DNA of 64,000 nt, taken from assembly GCF_900109195.1 (NCBI RefSeq), contig NZ_FNZG01000001.1:868001-932000 (forward strand), read 5' to 3'. Positions 18,331-27,685 of the stretch are shown in pieces (position 1 is the stretch's first letter; each line of letters opens with the position of its first letter). A program made the translations under genes and the position numbers. The notes under the pieces were generated by a model. The model did no database searches, was not told the DNA's origin, and worked only from the letters and a program-made list of their open reading frames with translations. The DNA is from Pseudooceanicola nitratireducens. Lineage in GTDB: Bacteria; Pseudomonadota; Alphaproteobacteria; Rhodobacterales; Rhodobacteraceae.

Positions 18331-19767
18331 ATGTCGGCCGATCTGAATATCATCCTCCCCGAGATCCTGCTCTCTGTCTTTGCCATGCTGGCGCTTCTGG
18401 TCGGGGTCTATACCGGCAAGGACCGCACAGCGCCCGCGCTGACCTGGATCACCGCCGGTGTCATGGCGCTGATCGGCCTGTGGATGGCCCTGACGGGCGA
18501 GGGCACGAATGCAGCCTTCGGCGGCATGTTCCTCGATGACGCCTTTGCCCGCTTTGCCAAGGTGACGCTGCTTCTGTCCGGGGCCGTCGTCCTGGTCATG
18601 GGGCAGGAGTATATGGAGCGTCGTAATATCCTGCGCTTTGAATACCCGGTGCTGGTGGCGCTTTCGGCCGTTGGCATGATGATGATGGTCTCTGCGGGGG
18701 ATCTGATCGCGCTTTACATGGGGCTCGAGCTTCAGTCGCTGGCGCTTTACGTCGTCGCCTCGCTGCGCCGCGATTCCGTCCGCTCGACCGAAGCCGGGCT
18801 GAAGTACTTCGTGCTGGGCGCTCTGTCCTCGGGCCTGCTGCTTTATGGGTCCTCGCTGGTCTACGGCTTTGCCGGCACCACGCTGTTCAGCGGCATCGTC
18901 GCCGCGGCAGGCGAAGGCCAGACGGCCCTGGGTCTGCTCTTCGGGATCGTATTCATGCTGGCCGGTCTGGCCTTCAAGGTCTCGGCCGTGCCCTTCCACA
19001 TGTGGACCCCCGACGTCTACGAGGGCGCGCCGACCCCGATCACCGCCTTCTTTGCTACCGCGCCCAAGGTTGCGGCCATGGGCCTGTTTGCCCGTGTCAT
19101 GCATGACGCCTTTGGCGGGCTGGTCGCGGACTGGCAGCAGATCGTGGCGCTTCTGTCGGTGCTGTCGATGTTCCTGGGCGCCATCGCCGCCATCGGCCAG
19201 ACCAACATCAAGCGCCTGATGGCCTATTCCTCGATCGCCCACATGGGCTATGCGCTGATTGGCCTGGCCGCCGGGACGGAACAGGGCGTCGGTGCCATGC
19301 TGACCTACATGGCGATCTACGTGACGATGAACGTCGGCACCTTTGCCTTCATCCTGTCGATGCAGCGCGAAGGCGAACCGGTCACCGATATCTCGGCGCT
19401 GAACCTGTACGCGAAGCAGGATCCGGCGCGGGCACTGGCCATGCTGGTGCTGCTTTTCTCGCTGGCAGGTGTGCCGCCGATGATGGGCTTCTTCGCCAAG
19501 CTGGGCGTCTGGCAGGCGGGTATTGCCGCCGATCTGGTGTGGCTGGTGGCGCTTTCGGCCGTTGCTTCGGCCATCGGGGCCTATTACTACCTGCGGATCG
19601 TCTTCTTCATGTACTTCGGCCAGGAAGGCGTGCAGATCGACACCGCCCGCTCGCCTCTGCTCTGGGGGCTTCTGATGGGTTCGGCCGCGGTGATGGTCCT
19701 TGGGATCGTCAACCTGTTCGGCATCGACGGCATCGCCCAGGCGGCCGCCGCTTCGCTGGTGAACTAA
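18331..19767 (+). CDS. nuoN: NADH-quinone oxidoreductase subunit N
   Basis: NuoN (478 residues) is the third antiporter-like subunit. It shows [16 protein letters not shown] with the conserved Glu, and [37 protein letters not shown]. It is the last core complex I gene; the operon goes on without a terminator into birA 4 bases later. Confidence 0.97.
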   Translation: MSADLNIILPEILLSVFAMLALLVGVYTGKDRTAPALTWITAGVMALIGLWMALTGEGTNAAFGGMFLDDAFARFAKVTLLLSGAVVLVMGQEYMERRNILRFEYPVLVALSAVGMMMMVSAGDLIALYMGLELQSLALYVVASLRRDSVRSTEAGLKYFVLGALSSGLLLYGSSLVYGFAGTTLFSGIVAAAGEGQTALGLLFGIVFMLAGLAFKVSAVPFHMWTPDVYEGAPTPITAFFATAPKVAAMGLFARVMHDAFGGLVADWQQIVALLSVLSMFLGAIAAIGQTNIKRLMAYSSIAHMGYALIGLAAGTEQGVGAMLTYMAIYVTMNVGTFAFILSMQREGEPVTDISALNLYAKQDPARALAMLVLLFSLAGVPPMMGFFAKLGVWQAGIAADLVWLVALSAVASAIGAYYYLRIVFFMYFGQEGVQIDTARSPLLWGLLMGSAAVMVLGIVNLFGIDGIAQAAAASLVN

Positions 19768-19771
19768 GAAG

Positions 19772-20530
19772 ATGAGCAACGTCCTGTCATGGCCGCAAGG
19801 CCATGACCGCATCGTGCTGGAGAGCGTCGACAGCACCCTGAACGAAGCGCAGCGCCGGCATGCCGCCGGCGTCACGCGCCCGACCTGGATCCTGGCGCTG
19901 GACCAGACCGCGGCGCGGGGCAGGCGGGGCCGACCCTGGGCCATGCCCCCGGGCAATTTCGCCGCCAACCTGATCCTGCCGACGACGGACCGCCCAGACC
20001 GTATCGCCCTGCGCAGCTTCACCACCGCCTTGGCGCTGTTTGATGCCTGTGTCCTGGCCACCGGCCGCCCCGAAGGGCTGAGCCTGAAGTGGCCGAACGA
20101 CGTCCTGCTGAACGGAGGCAAACTGGCCGGTATCCTTCTGGAAACGCTGCAATCCGGCGGGCTGGTCACCGCCGCGTCGATCGGGATCGGTGTGAACCTG
20201 GCCGCCGCGCCGCAGCCCGACCAGGTCGAGGCCCGCGCCCTGCGCCCCGTTGCGCTAAGCGAGGCCGGCGGCGACGTCACGCCCGAGGACTTCCTGACCC
20301 TTCTGGCCAATGCTTTCGACCGCTACGAGACGCAGTTTGTCACCTATGGCTTCGCCCCGATCCGCACCGCCTGGCTGGACCGCGCCGCGCACCTGGGCGA
20401 CACGATCACCGCCCGCACCGGGGCCGAGGAATTCCAGGGCGTGTTCGACACCATCGACGACCACGGCCAGCTGATCCTTTCCACCCCGCAGGGCCAGCGC
20501 GCCGTCGCTGCGGCCGATATCTTCTTCTGA
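19772..20530 (+). CDS. birA: Biotin--[acetyl-CoA-carboxylase] ligase
   Basis: A 252-residue biotin protein ligase that makes biotinyl-AMP and attaches biotin to BCCP. The biotin/ATP loop is visible as ARGRRGRPWAMPPGNFAANLILP and the second motif as LKWPNDVLLNGGKLAGILLE; GIGVNL follows. There is no N-terminal helix-turn-helix, so it is a class I ligase without repressor function. It sits directly behind nuoN. Confidence 0.93.
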   Translation: MSNVLSWPQGHDRIVLESVDSTLNEAQRRHAAGVTRPTWILALDQTAARGRRGRPWAMPPGNFAANLILPTTDRPDRIALRSFTTALALFDACVLATGRPEGLSLKWPNDVLLNGGKLAGILLETLQSGGLVTAASIGIGVNLAAAPQPDQVEARALRPVALSEAGGDVTPEDFLTLLANAFDRYETQFVTYGFAPIRTAWLDRAAHLGDTITARTGAEEFQGVFDTIDDHGQLILSTPQGQRAVAAADIFF

Positions 20531-20546
20531 ACCCGGAGGGGCCCTC

Positions 20547-21326
20547 ATGCTTCTTGCCATCGACTGCGGCAACACGAATACCGTCTTCTCGATCCTGGAT
20601 GGGAAACGGGTGCTGTGCACGCTGCGCACCGCGACCGAACACCAGCGCACCGCCGATCAGTATTACGTCTGGCTGTCGACGCTGCTGTCGCACCACCGGA
20701 TCCCTCTGGACATCAACGCCGTGATCATCTCAACCACGGTGCCGCGCGTCGTCTTCAACCTGCGCGTCCTGTCGGATCGCTATTTCCACTGCCGCCCGCT
20801 GGTCGTGGGCAAGCCTGAATGCCTGCTGCCCCGGCAGCCCCGCGTGGACGAAGGCACCGTGGTCGGTCCCGACCGGCTTGTGAACTCGGCCGGGGCGTTC
20901 GACAAATACGGCGGCAACCTGATCGTCGTGGATTTCGGCACCGCCACGACCTTTGACGTGGTCGCCGAAGACGGGGCCTATGTCGGCGGGGTCATCGCGC
21001 CGGGCGTGAACCTGTCGCTGCAGGCGCTGCATGAAATGGCCGCCGCCCTGCCGCATGTGGACGTGACCAAACCGCAGAAGGTGATCGGCACCAACACTGT
21101 GACCTGCATGCAATCGGGCGTCTTCTGGGGCTACGTCGGCCTGGTGCGCGGCATCTGCGACCGTATTCAGGATGAATATGCGCAGCCGATGAAGGTTATT
21201 TCGACCGGAGGCCTTGCGCCTCTGTTCGGGCAGGGCGATACGCTCTACGACGAATTTGATGAATTCCTGACGATCCACGGACTTCGGATCATCTACGACT
21301 ACAACCGTGAACAGGGTAATGCATGA
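20547..21326 (+). CDS. coaX: Type III pantothenate kinase
   Basis: CoaX phosphorylates pantothenate, the first step of CoA synthesis. The actin-like ATPase fold is shown by MLLAIDCGNTNTVFSIL, DFGTATTFDVV and GGVIAPGVNLSLQAL, plus STGGLAPLF near the end. 259 residues is normal. GGAGGGG precedes the start. The stop overlaps the RNase J start (ATGA). Confidence 0.95.
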   Translation: MLLAIDCGNTNTVFSILDGKRVLCTLRTATEHQRTADQYYVWLSTLLSHHRIPLDINAVIISTTVPRVVFNLRVLSDRYFHCRPLVVGKPECLLPRQPRVDEGTVVGPDRLVNSAGAFDKYGGNLIVVDFGTATTFDVVAEDGAYVGGVIAPGVNLSLQALHEMAAALPHVDVTKPQKVIGTNTVTCMQSGVFWGYVGLVRGICDRIQDEYAQPMKVISTGGLAPLFGQGDTLYDEFDEFLTIHGLRIIYDYNREQGNA

Positions 21327-22993
21327 CAACTGAACGGCTGATCTATCTCCCCCTCGGCGGTGCCGGGGAAATCGGCATGAACGCCTATGTCTATGGCTAC
21401 GGCGCGCCGGGGAAGGAACGGCTAATCCTTGTCGACATCGGCGTCGCCTTTCCCGACATGGACAGCACGCCCGGCGTGGACCTAATCTTTGCCGATATCT
21501 CCTGGCTTGAGGAACGGCGCGACCGGCTTGAGGCGGTGTTTATCACCCACGCGCACGAAGACCACGTCGGCGCGATCGGCCACCTGTTCGAACGCCTGGG
21601 CGGCCCCAAGGTCTATGCCCGCGCCTTCACCGCGAATATCGCCCGCGGGAAACTGGCGGAATACGGCATCGGCGACAATGCCGTGACGGTGGCGAATGCC
21701 TGGCCGGATCAGATCAAGGCCGGGCCTTTCAACATCAGCTTCCTGCCGATTTCGCATTCGATCCCCGAAAGCTCTGCGCTGGTGATCGACAGCCCAGAGG
21801 GCCGGGTGATCCACACCGGCGACTTCAAGCTCGACACCGATCCGGTGGTTGGCGACCCATTTGACGAAGACCTCTGGCGCGAGGTTTCGGCCCCTGGCGT
21901 GCGCGCGCTGGTCTGCGATTCCACCAACGTCTTCACCACTTACCCCGGCCGGTCCGAAGTCATCGTCGGCCCCGAGATCACCAAGTTGGTCAACCAGTCC
22001 ACCGGCATGTTCGTCGCCACGACCTTTGCATCGAACGTGGCGCGGGTCAGCACGCTGGCCCACGCGGGGCAGGCGGCGGGGCGGTCGATCTGCCTTCTGG
22101 GCCGGGCTATGCGCCGCATGATCGAAGCCTCGATCAAGACCGGCGTCTTGTCCGATTTCCCGACCGTCGTGTCGCCCGAGGATGCCAAGAACATCCCGCG
22201 CGAGAACCTGATGCTGATCGTCACCGGGTCGCAGGGTGAACGCCGCGCGGCCTCGGCCTCTCTCTCTCGTGGGAAGCACCTGGGGATCGAGCTGAAAGAG
22301 GGCGACACCTTCCTCTTCTCCTCCAAGACGATCCCGGGGAACGAAAAGGAAGTCATCCGCATCATCAACAACTTCTCCGAGATCGGGGTGGATGTGGTCG
22401 ATGATACCTCGGGGCTCTATCACGTGTCCGGGCACGCAAATGGCCCGGATCTGGAACGGATGCATGATATCGTGAATCCCCAGATCGTTGTGCCCATGCA
22501 TGGCGAACACCGTCATCTGCGCCAGCACACGAAACTGGCGGAACAGAAACGGCGCAAGGGTGTCTTGGCTGTGAATGGCACCATGGTATCCCTTTCCGGC
22601 AATGCGCCCGAGGTGGTGGATTACGTCGAAACCGGCCGCACCTATCTGGACGGTTCTGTCCAGGTCGGCGCCTTGGATGGCGTGATCCGTGATCGTATTC
22701 GCATGGCGCTGAACGGCCATGTGACGGTGACGGTCGTTCTGGATGAACAGGACGAACCCCTGGGCGATCCCTGGTGTGACCTGATGGGCCTTCCCGAACT
22801 TGGCCGGTCGCATGCGCCCCTGCGCGACGTGCTTGAAGAAGACCTTGGTCAGTTCCTGAACCGCGCCGGCCCGGCTACGCTGACCGATGACGACAAGATT
22901 GAAGAATCCCTTCGTCGCATCGTGCGCCAGTCGTCCCAGAACGAAATCGGCAAGAAACCCGAGGTTACGGTGGTCGTAAGCCGCCTGACCTGA
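21323..22993 (+). CDS. rnj: Ribonuclease J
   Basis: A 556-residue beta-CASP metallo-beta-lactamase ribonuclease acting as 5'-to-3' exo- and endonuclease in RNA decay and processing. The Zn motif HAHEDHVGAIGHL is at about residues 75-88, followed by PISHSIPESSALVI, HTGDFKLD and the beta-CASP segments; VPMHGEHRHL carries the late His. The start overlaps coaX. The 3' end overlaps the convergent PilZ gene by 29 bases. Confidence 0.96.
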   Translation: MTTERLIYLPLGGAGEIGMNAYVYGYGAPGKERLILVDIGVAFPDMDSTPGVDLIFADISWLEERRDRLEAVFITHAHEDHVGAIGHLFERLGGPKVYARAFTANIARGKLAEYGIGDNAVTVANAWPDQIKAGPFNISFLPISHSIPESSALVIDSPEGRVIHTGDFKLDTDPVVGDPFDEDLWREVSAPGVRALVCDSTNVFTTYPGRSEVIVGPEITKLVNQSTGMFVATTFASNVARVSTLAHAGQAAGRSICLLGRAMRRMIEASIKTGVLSDFPTVVSPEDAKNIPRENLMLIVTGSQGERRAASASLSRGKHLGIELKEGDTFLFSSKTIPGNEKEVIRIINNFSEIGVDVVDDTSGLYHVSGHANGPDLERMHDIVNPQIVVPMHGEHRHLRQHTKLAEQKRRKGVLAVNGTMVSLSGNAPEVVDYVETGRTYLDGSVQVGALDGVIRDRIRMALNGHVTVTVVLDEQDEPLGDPWCDLMGLPELGRSHAPLRDVLEEDLGQFLNRAGPATLTDDDKIEESLRRIVRQSSQNEIGKKPEVTVVVSRLT

Positions 22994-23306
22994 TCTGGTC
23001 GAGAACCCTGGTTATTCCCGTCCGCGACAGGTCGGGGGACCGGAACTCCACCCCAAGCTGACGATCCCTGGACCACCGGAAGATCACCCGCTGGTCCAGC
23101 ACATCCTCGATTCGCAGCACGCTTAGGGCTGGCATGTCATAGGCGCGGGCGGGCAGGGGAAGTTCGATCCGGGCACCGCCAAGCGACAGATCCAGCACGA
23201 CCACGGGCGTCGACCTTGGGCCAAAGGCCAGGTCGCCGGGCAGATTGACCCGTAAACGGTCGAAACGCCTTCGATTTACTGCATGTTCAAGTGCTGCAAG
23301 TGCCAT
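22965..23306 (-). CDS. PilZ domain protein
   Basis: A 113-residue protein consisting almost entirely of one PilZ domain, a c-di-GMP receptor fold. The binding signature RRRFDRLRVNLPG (RxxxR) lies at about residues 12-24 and VVVLDLSLGGARIELP (D-x-S-x-x-G) follows, so both parts of the c-di-GMP motif are intact. A C-terminal RWSRDRQLGVEF strand completes the barrel. The target process is unknown. It is convergent with RNase J and overlaps its 3' end. Confidence 0.85.
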   Translation of the reverse strand: MALAALEHAVNRRRFDRLRVNLPGDLAFGPRSTPVVVLDLSLGGARIELPLPARAYDMPALSVLRIEDVLDQRVIFRWSRDRQLGVEFRSPDLSRTGITRVLDQIRSGGLRPP

Positions 23307-23372
23307 CAGACCACGCCAAACTAAGCCCGGATGGGCAAAGTTTGACGCAGATGTCTGAAGATTCGCTGAAGA

Positions 23373-24809
23373 TCAGCCTGCGCGGCGCTCTTCAAAGCTT
23401 AGCGCGATAAAGCTGGGCATGTGATCGCCCATGCCGACAACCTTGTTGTCATTGTCGCGACCACGGCGGCGCCCACGCTCCTGCTTGGAGTGTTCCGCCT
23501 GAACAGGGGCTTCGGATTTCTCCTGAACCTTGTCTTGAAACTTTTCCTGGGGCGCGTCCTTGGGCTGGGCATCCGCCGATTTGCGCGACCGGCTGCGGCT
23601 ACGCTTGGGCTTGTCTTCCTTCGCGGCCTCGGGGGCGTCTTCCGCCGCCGAAGTGGCCGGACGACCAGGGGTTTCAAGCCGGGGAATCTCTTGTTTCACA
23701 AGGGCTTCGATGTCGGCCAGGTTCTTTTCGTCGCGCGGTACGCAGATCATCACGGCCTTGCCCTTGCGACCGGCGCGACCGGTGCGGCCGATGCGGTGCA
23801 CGTAATCCTCGGCATGGCCGGGAACGTCGAAATTGAACACATGGCTCACGTTCGGAATGTCCAACCCGCGCGCCGCCACGTCCGAGGCGACGAGGAAACG
23901 CAGCGTGCCTTCACGGAAGCCATCCAGCGTGCGCATCCGCTGCGACTGATCCAGGTCACCGTGGATCGGGGCCGCGTCATAGCCGTACTTTTTCAACGAC
24001 TTGGCGGTGATATCCACGTCGGTCTTGCGGTTGCAAAAGATGATCGCGTTGCGGCAGCCTTCGCCTTCCGCTTCGATCAGATCCCGCAGCACGCGGCGCT
24101 TTTCGGACCCTTCGCGATCCTTGCGCGACGCCTTGAACAGCAGCACGCCCTGTTCAATGTTTTCCGAGGTGGTCGCCTGACGCGCCACTTCCACGCGCGT
24201 CGGCGCAGACAGGAAGGTGTTGGTAATTCTCTCGATCTCGGGTGCCATCGTGGCCGAGAAGAACAGCGTCTGCCGGGTGAAGGGCGTCAGGCTGAAAATC
24301 CGTTCGATATCAGGGATAAAGCCCATGTCGAGCATGCGGTCAGCTTCATCGACAACCATGATCTGGACGCCGGTGAGAAGAAGTTTACCACGTTCGAAAT
24401 GGTCCAGTAGACGGCCGGGGGTAGCGATCAGGACGTCGACGCCGCGGTCGATCAGCGCCTCTTGTTCCTTGAAGGACACGCCACCGATCAGCAGGGCTTT
24501 GGTAAGCTTTAGATGCTTGGTGTAAGTGTCGAAGTTTTCGGCAACTTGTGCCGCCAGTTCCCGTGTGGGGCAAAGCACAAGGCTCCGCGGCATGCGGGCC
24601 CGGGCGCGGCCTTTGGCCAGCAGGGTGATCATCGGCAGCGTGAAGCTTGCGGTCTTGCCGGTGCCGGTCTGGGCGATACCAAGAACGTCCTTACCTTCCA
24701 GCGCCGGGGGGATCGCGCCTGCCTGGATCGGCGTGGGCGATTCGTAGCCAGCTTCGGTGATGGCCTTCAGGACCTTCGGGTCCAGATTCAGATCAGAGAA
24801 TTTTGTCAT
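23373..24809 (-). CDS. DEAD-box ATP-dependent RNA helicase, RhlE-like
   Basis: A 478-residue RNA helicase with all core motifs in order: Q motif GYESPTPIQ, AQTGTGKT, PTRELAAQ, VDEADRMLDMGF, SAT, ARGLDIPNVSHV and HRIGRTGRAG. From about residue 380 the tail is low-complexity and basic (KRSRSRSRKSADAQPK; SKQERGRRRGRDND), typical of RhlE-type helicases that use it for RNA contact. Probable roles are ribosome assembly and mRNA turnover, partly redundant with other helicases. A possible promoter lies at 24910-24937. Confidence 0.94.
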   Translation of the reverse strand: MTKFSDLNLDPKVLKAITEAGYESPTPIQAGAIPPALEGKDVLGIAQTGTGKTASFTLPMITLLAKGRARARMPRSLVLCPTRELAAQVAENFDTYTKHLKLTKALLIGGVSFKEQEALIDRGVDVLIATPGRLLDHFERGKLLLTGVQIMVVDEADRMLDMGFIPDIERIFSLTPFTRQTLFFSATMAPEIERITNTFLSAPTRVEVARQATTSENIEQGVLLFKASRKDREGSEKRRVLRDLIEAEGEGCRNAIIFCNRKTDVDITAKSLKKYGYDAAPIHGDLDQSQRMRTLDGFREGTLRFLVASDVAARGLDIPNVSHVFNFDVPGHAEDYVHRIGRTGRAGRKGKAVMICVPRDEKNLADIEALVKQEIPRLETPGRPATSAAEDAPEAAKEDKPKRSRSRSRKSADAQPKDAPQEKFQDKVQEKSEAPVQAEHSKQERGRRRGRDNDNKVVGMGDHMPSFIALSFEERRAG

Positions 24810-24909
24810 GCGTATCCGTGGTTTGCGGACACGTCTTGGCCCGCGCGGCTGAAAGGACCATTTGCCCGTTTGGCGCAGACTATACTCTGCTTTGGTCCGA
24901 GTGACGCGG

Positions 24910-24937
24910 ATTTAACGAAAAAACACTGTTTCGTCAA
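24910..24937 (-). promoter_or_regulatory. Candidate sigma-70 promoter upstream of the DEAD-box helicase
   Basis: On the minus strand TTGACG (24937-24932) and TTAAAT (24915-24910) are separated by 16 bases in a locally AT-rich stretch about 100 bases upstream of the helicase start. Matches are 5/6 and 4/6 to TTGACA and TATAAT. A 6-bp inverted repeat ACGAAA/TTTCGT (24915-24920 and 24929-24934) overlaps the same element and could be a cold-box-like or operator structure. Called by eye only. Confidence 0.35.
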
Positions 24938-24948
24938 ACTGATAACCG

Positions 24949-25884
24949 TTAGCGCCTGTCAATAGCGCCGGGGAAGTGCCTTTCGCGGATGGCATCCAGT
25001 GGAAGGCTGGCCTGATGAAGCAGATTATGGGCCGACAGGCGGGCGCGGTGGTCCGGCGTATCTGCGCAGACTTCCGTGAAGAATTCCCTAAGCGCGGCCT
25101 CACCTCCGTCCGCTTCGATCGTGGTGAAAAGGTCGTGAAGCGTCAGGCGGCCACTCTGCGCGGGCTTAAGCTCCGACCGGTAAGACCCCTTGTCATGACG
25201 ATACCGATACTGCGTTAACCAATCTTCCCAAGACTTGGCGTGAAGATGGGCAAGGGGCAGGGCGGGGGCCTCGGCCGCGCCGGGGTTTTCCTGCCCGCCT
25301 ACAGTGACATTGTGGATCTTGAAGTCGAGGTCGGGCAGCCCTGTACGCACCATCAGCTTGCCCGCAACATGGCTTAGGAACCCGCAGTCAAGGTAGCTTC
25401 CGTAGGTCGGCCAGATCCGAGCCGAGAGGTCCCTGCGCGCGGCCCGATCAAGCGTCAATCGCTTGAAATGATTGGGGTAACCATCGTCCCGCGCCAAGGC
25501 TTCCATCGGGCGCATGCGCAGGGTTTGCACCTGCGAAGGACAGGACGAGAGGACCGCGTCGACCGAGCCTTCGGGCAAAAGAAATTCGTCCACGTCGATA
25601 TGGCAAAGCCAGTCGACATCGGCCTGCCTCCGGTAGGCACGGGTGGCGTTGCGGACCTGCCGAACCTGATGTTTGCGAGGACGGGATCCGTGTTTATCCC
25701 AATAATCCGCATCGGTGACCGTGGGCCGAATGCGGGGATGCGCCTTAAGGATATCGAAGGCGTCCGAAGGATCATCGTCAAGATAGATGAACAAACGATG
25801 CGCACCCAGTTCCAGGTGCCAGGCGGCGAAGTTCAGGATCGTTTTCAGATCCGCCTTGATCGTCGACACGACGCCCCAGGTCAC
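24949..25884 (-). CDS. Family 2/92-like glycosyltransferase
   Basis: A 311-residue glycosyltransferase of the GT-A fold. The start region VTWGVVSTIKADLKTILNFAAWHLELGAHRLFIYLDDDPSD and the metal-binding CHIDVDEFLLPEG are typical of family-2/92-like enzymes common in marine Rhodobacteraceae; SHVAGKLMVRTG and LHAKSWEDWL follow. No membrane segment. The start codon is a GTG; no in-frame ATG is present upstream. Acceptor and donor sugars cannot be read from the sequence. It is related in fold, but not closely, to the three glycosyltransferases at 52-58 kb. Confidence 0.8.
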   Translation of the reverse strand: MTWGVVSTIKADLKTILNFAAWHLELGAHRLFIYLDDDPSDAFDILKAHPRIRPTVTDADYWDKHGSRPRKHQVRQVRNATRAYRRQADVDWLCHIDVDEFLLPEGSVDAVLSSCPSQVQTLRMRPMEALARDDGYPNHFKRLTLDRAARRDLSARIWPTYGSYLDCGFLSHVAGKLMVRTGLPDLDFKIHNVTVGGQENPGAAEAPALPLAHLHAKSWEDWLTQYRYRHDKGSYRSELKPAQSGRLTLHDLFTTIEADGGEAALREFFTEVCADTPDHRARLSAHNLLHQASLPLDAIRERHFPGAIDRR

Positions 25885-25949
25885 GCGGAAATCCCGCGCA
25901 AACAGCCGTTTGGAAGCGAGGAAACACCCACCACCGCACAGCGATTTAC

Positions 25950-25985
25950 GATCTGTTCACCACGTTCCAACGTCATGAACAGATC
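25950..25985. repeat. Nested hyphenated palindrome between prfC and the glycosyltransferase
   Basis: Outer arms GATCTGTTCA (25950-25959) and TGAACAGATC (25976-25985) are perfect 10-bp inverted repeats; the spacer holds a second inverted repeat ACGTT/AACGT (25962-25966 and 25969-25973). No T-run follows on either strand, so a rho-independent terminator is unlikely. It lies in the only gap between prfC and the downstream gene and could be an operator or an RNA hairpin ending prfC mRNA. Confidence 0.55.
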
Positions 25986-26015
25986 CTTAACCGCGCGCGG
26001 GGCAGGAGCAAGTCC

Positions 26016-27632
26016 TCAGCCCATCATCTCTTTGGTGGCGGTCAGCGTCACGTCCGGGTAGTCGCGTTCGACCCGGTCGATGTCCCACTGCAGCCGCGTC
26101 AGGTAAACGATGTCGCCATCGTGGTCCGTCGCGATGTGCTGCTTGTTGGCATCGGCAAACTTTTCAACGGCTTGCCGGTCGCCCTTCACCCATCTGGCAG
26201 ATGTGAATTGCGAACTGTCGAAACGCACGGGCAGGCCGTATTCCAGCTCGATCCGGCTGCCCAGAACCTCGAACTGAAGCGCCCCGACGACGCCAACGAT
26301 GAAGCCAGACCCGAAGGTCGGCTTGAAGACCTTGGCGGCCCCTTCCTCGGCGAACTGCATCAGCGCCTTTTCCAGGTGCTTCGCCTTCATCGGGTCGCCC
26401 GCGCGCACCGATTGCAGCAGCTCCGGCGCGAACGACGGGATGCCGGTGACGCGGATCGCTTCGCCTTCCGTCAGCGTGTCGCCGATGCGCAGCTGACCGT
26501 GGTTGGGAATGCCGATGATGTCGCCGGCCCAGGCTTCCTCGGCCAGCTCGCGGTCGGCGGCCAGGAACAGCACGGGGTTCGAGATCGTCATCGGTTTCTT
26601 CGACCGCACATGGGTCAGTTTCATGCCGCGTTGGAAGTGGCCAGAGGCCATGCGGACAAATGCAACGCGGTCGCGGTGCTTGGGGTCCATATTGGCCTGC
26701 ACCTTGAAAACAAAGCCGGAAACCTTCTTTTCCTCGGGCAGGATCTGACGCGGCTCGGCGGTCTGGATCTGCGGCTGCGGCCCATAGGTCGCGATGCCGT
26801 CCATCAGTTCCTTCACCCCGAAAGAGTTGATGGCAGAGCCGAACCAGATCGGCGTCATATGCCCTTCGAGCACCGATTGCGGGTCGAGCGCGGGCAGAAG
26901 CTCCTTCGCCATCTCGACTTCTTCCACCAGTTTTTCCAGCAGATGCGCGGGCACGTGCTCGGCCAGCTTGGGATCGTCGAGGCCCTTGATCTCGATCGTT
27001 TCGGCGACGCGGTTCCGGTCCGCGCGGTCCATCAGTTCCAGCCGGTCACGCAGGATGTCATAGCATCCGACAAAGTCCGAACCCGACCCGATCGGCCAAG
27101 AAGCCGGCGTGACGTCGATCGCAAGGTTTTCCTGGATTTCGTCAATAATATCGAAGGTATCGCGGCTTTCCCGGTCCATTTTGTTGCAAAATGTCAAGAT
27201 CGGCAGGTCGCGCAATCGGCAGACTTCGAACAGTTTCTGGGTCTGGCTTTCCACGCCCTTGGCCCCGTCGATCACCATGATCGCGGCGTCCACGGCGGTC
27301 AGCGTGCGATAGGTGTCTTCCGAGAAATCCGAGTGGCCGGGCGTGTCGACAAGGTTGAACCGGAAGGTCTTGAAATCGAACGACATGGCCGAGGCCGAGA
27401 CCGAGATGCCCCGGTCCTTTTCCATCTGCATGAAGTCCGAGCGCGTGCGCCGCGCTTCGCCCTTGGCCCGCACCTGCCCAGCCATCTGAATGGCCCCGCC
27501 GAACAGCAGGAATTTCTCGGTCAGGGTCGTCTTGCCCGCATCCGGATGCGAGATGATCGCAAAGGTGCGACGACGCGCGATTTCGGGCGGCAATTCGGGG
27601 CGGTTTTCAGGCGTATCCAGCATGGCGCGCAT
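26016..27632 (-). CDS. prfC: Peptide chain release factor 3
   Basis: RF3 is a translational GTPase that removes RF1/RF2 after peptide release. GTP-binding motifs: ISHPDAGKTTLTEK (G1), EKDRGISVSASAM (G2), LVDTPGHSDFSEDTYR (G3) and TFCNKMDRE (G4). Domain II and III segments follow, ending YLTRLQWDIDRVERDYPDV. 538 residues from the first ATG; a second ATG at 27623 (MLDTPENRPE) is equally possible as neither has a clear ribosome-binding site. Confidence 0.95.
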   Translation of the reverse strand: MRAMLDTPENRPELPPEIARRRTFAIISHPDAGKTTLTEKFLLFGGAIQMAGQVRAKGEARRTRSDFMQMEKDRGISVSASAMSFDFKTFRFNLVDTPGHSDFSEDTYRTLTAVDAAIMVIDGAKGVESQTQKLFEVCRLRDLPILTFCNKMDRESRDTFDIIDEIQENLAIDVTPASWPIGSGSDFVGCYDILRDRLELMDRADRNRVAETIEIKGLDDPKLAEHVPAHLLEKLVEEVEMAKELLPALDPQSVLEGHMTPIWFGSAINSFGVKELMDGIATYGPQPQIQTAEPRQILPEEKKVSGFVFKVQANMDPKHRDRVAFVRMASGHFQRGMKLTHVRSKKPMTISNPVLFLAADRELAEEAWAGDIIGIPNHGQLRIGDTLTEGEAIRVTGIPSFAPELLQSVRAGDPMKAKHLEKALMQFAEEGAAKVFKPTFGSGFIVGVVGALQFEVLGSRIELEYGLPVRFDSSQFTSARWVKGDRQAVEKFADANKQHIATDHDGDIVYLTRLQWDIDRVERDYPDVTLTATKEMMG

Positions 27633-27685
27633 ATATCCGCGCGCCGCCCGCCGCGCAAGCGCGCAGCGCGTTGGATACTTGGCGG

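Noticed and set aside
16690-20310. 1206-codon open frame on the minus strand opposite nuoM, nuoN and birA
   Set aside because: Its product is low-complexity, rich in His, Arg, Gly and Gln, and it lies opposite three certain genes. Long antisense frames are expected in high-GC DNA.
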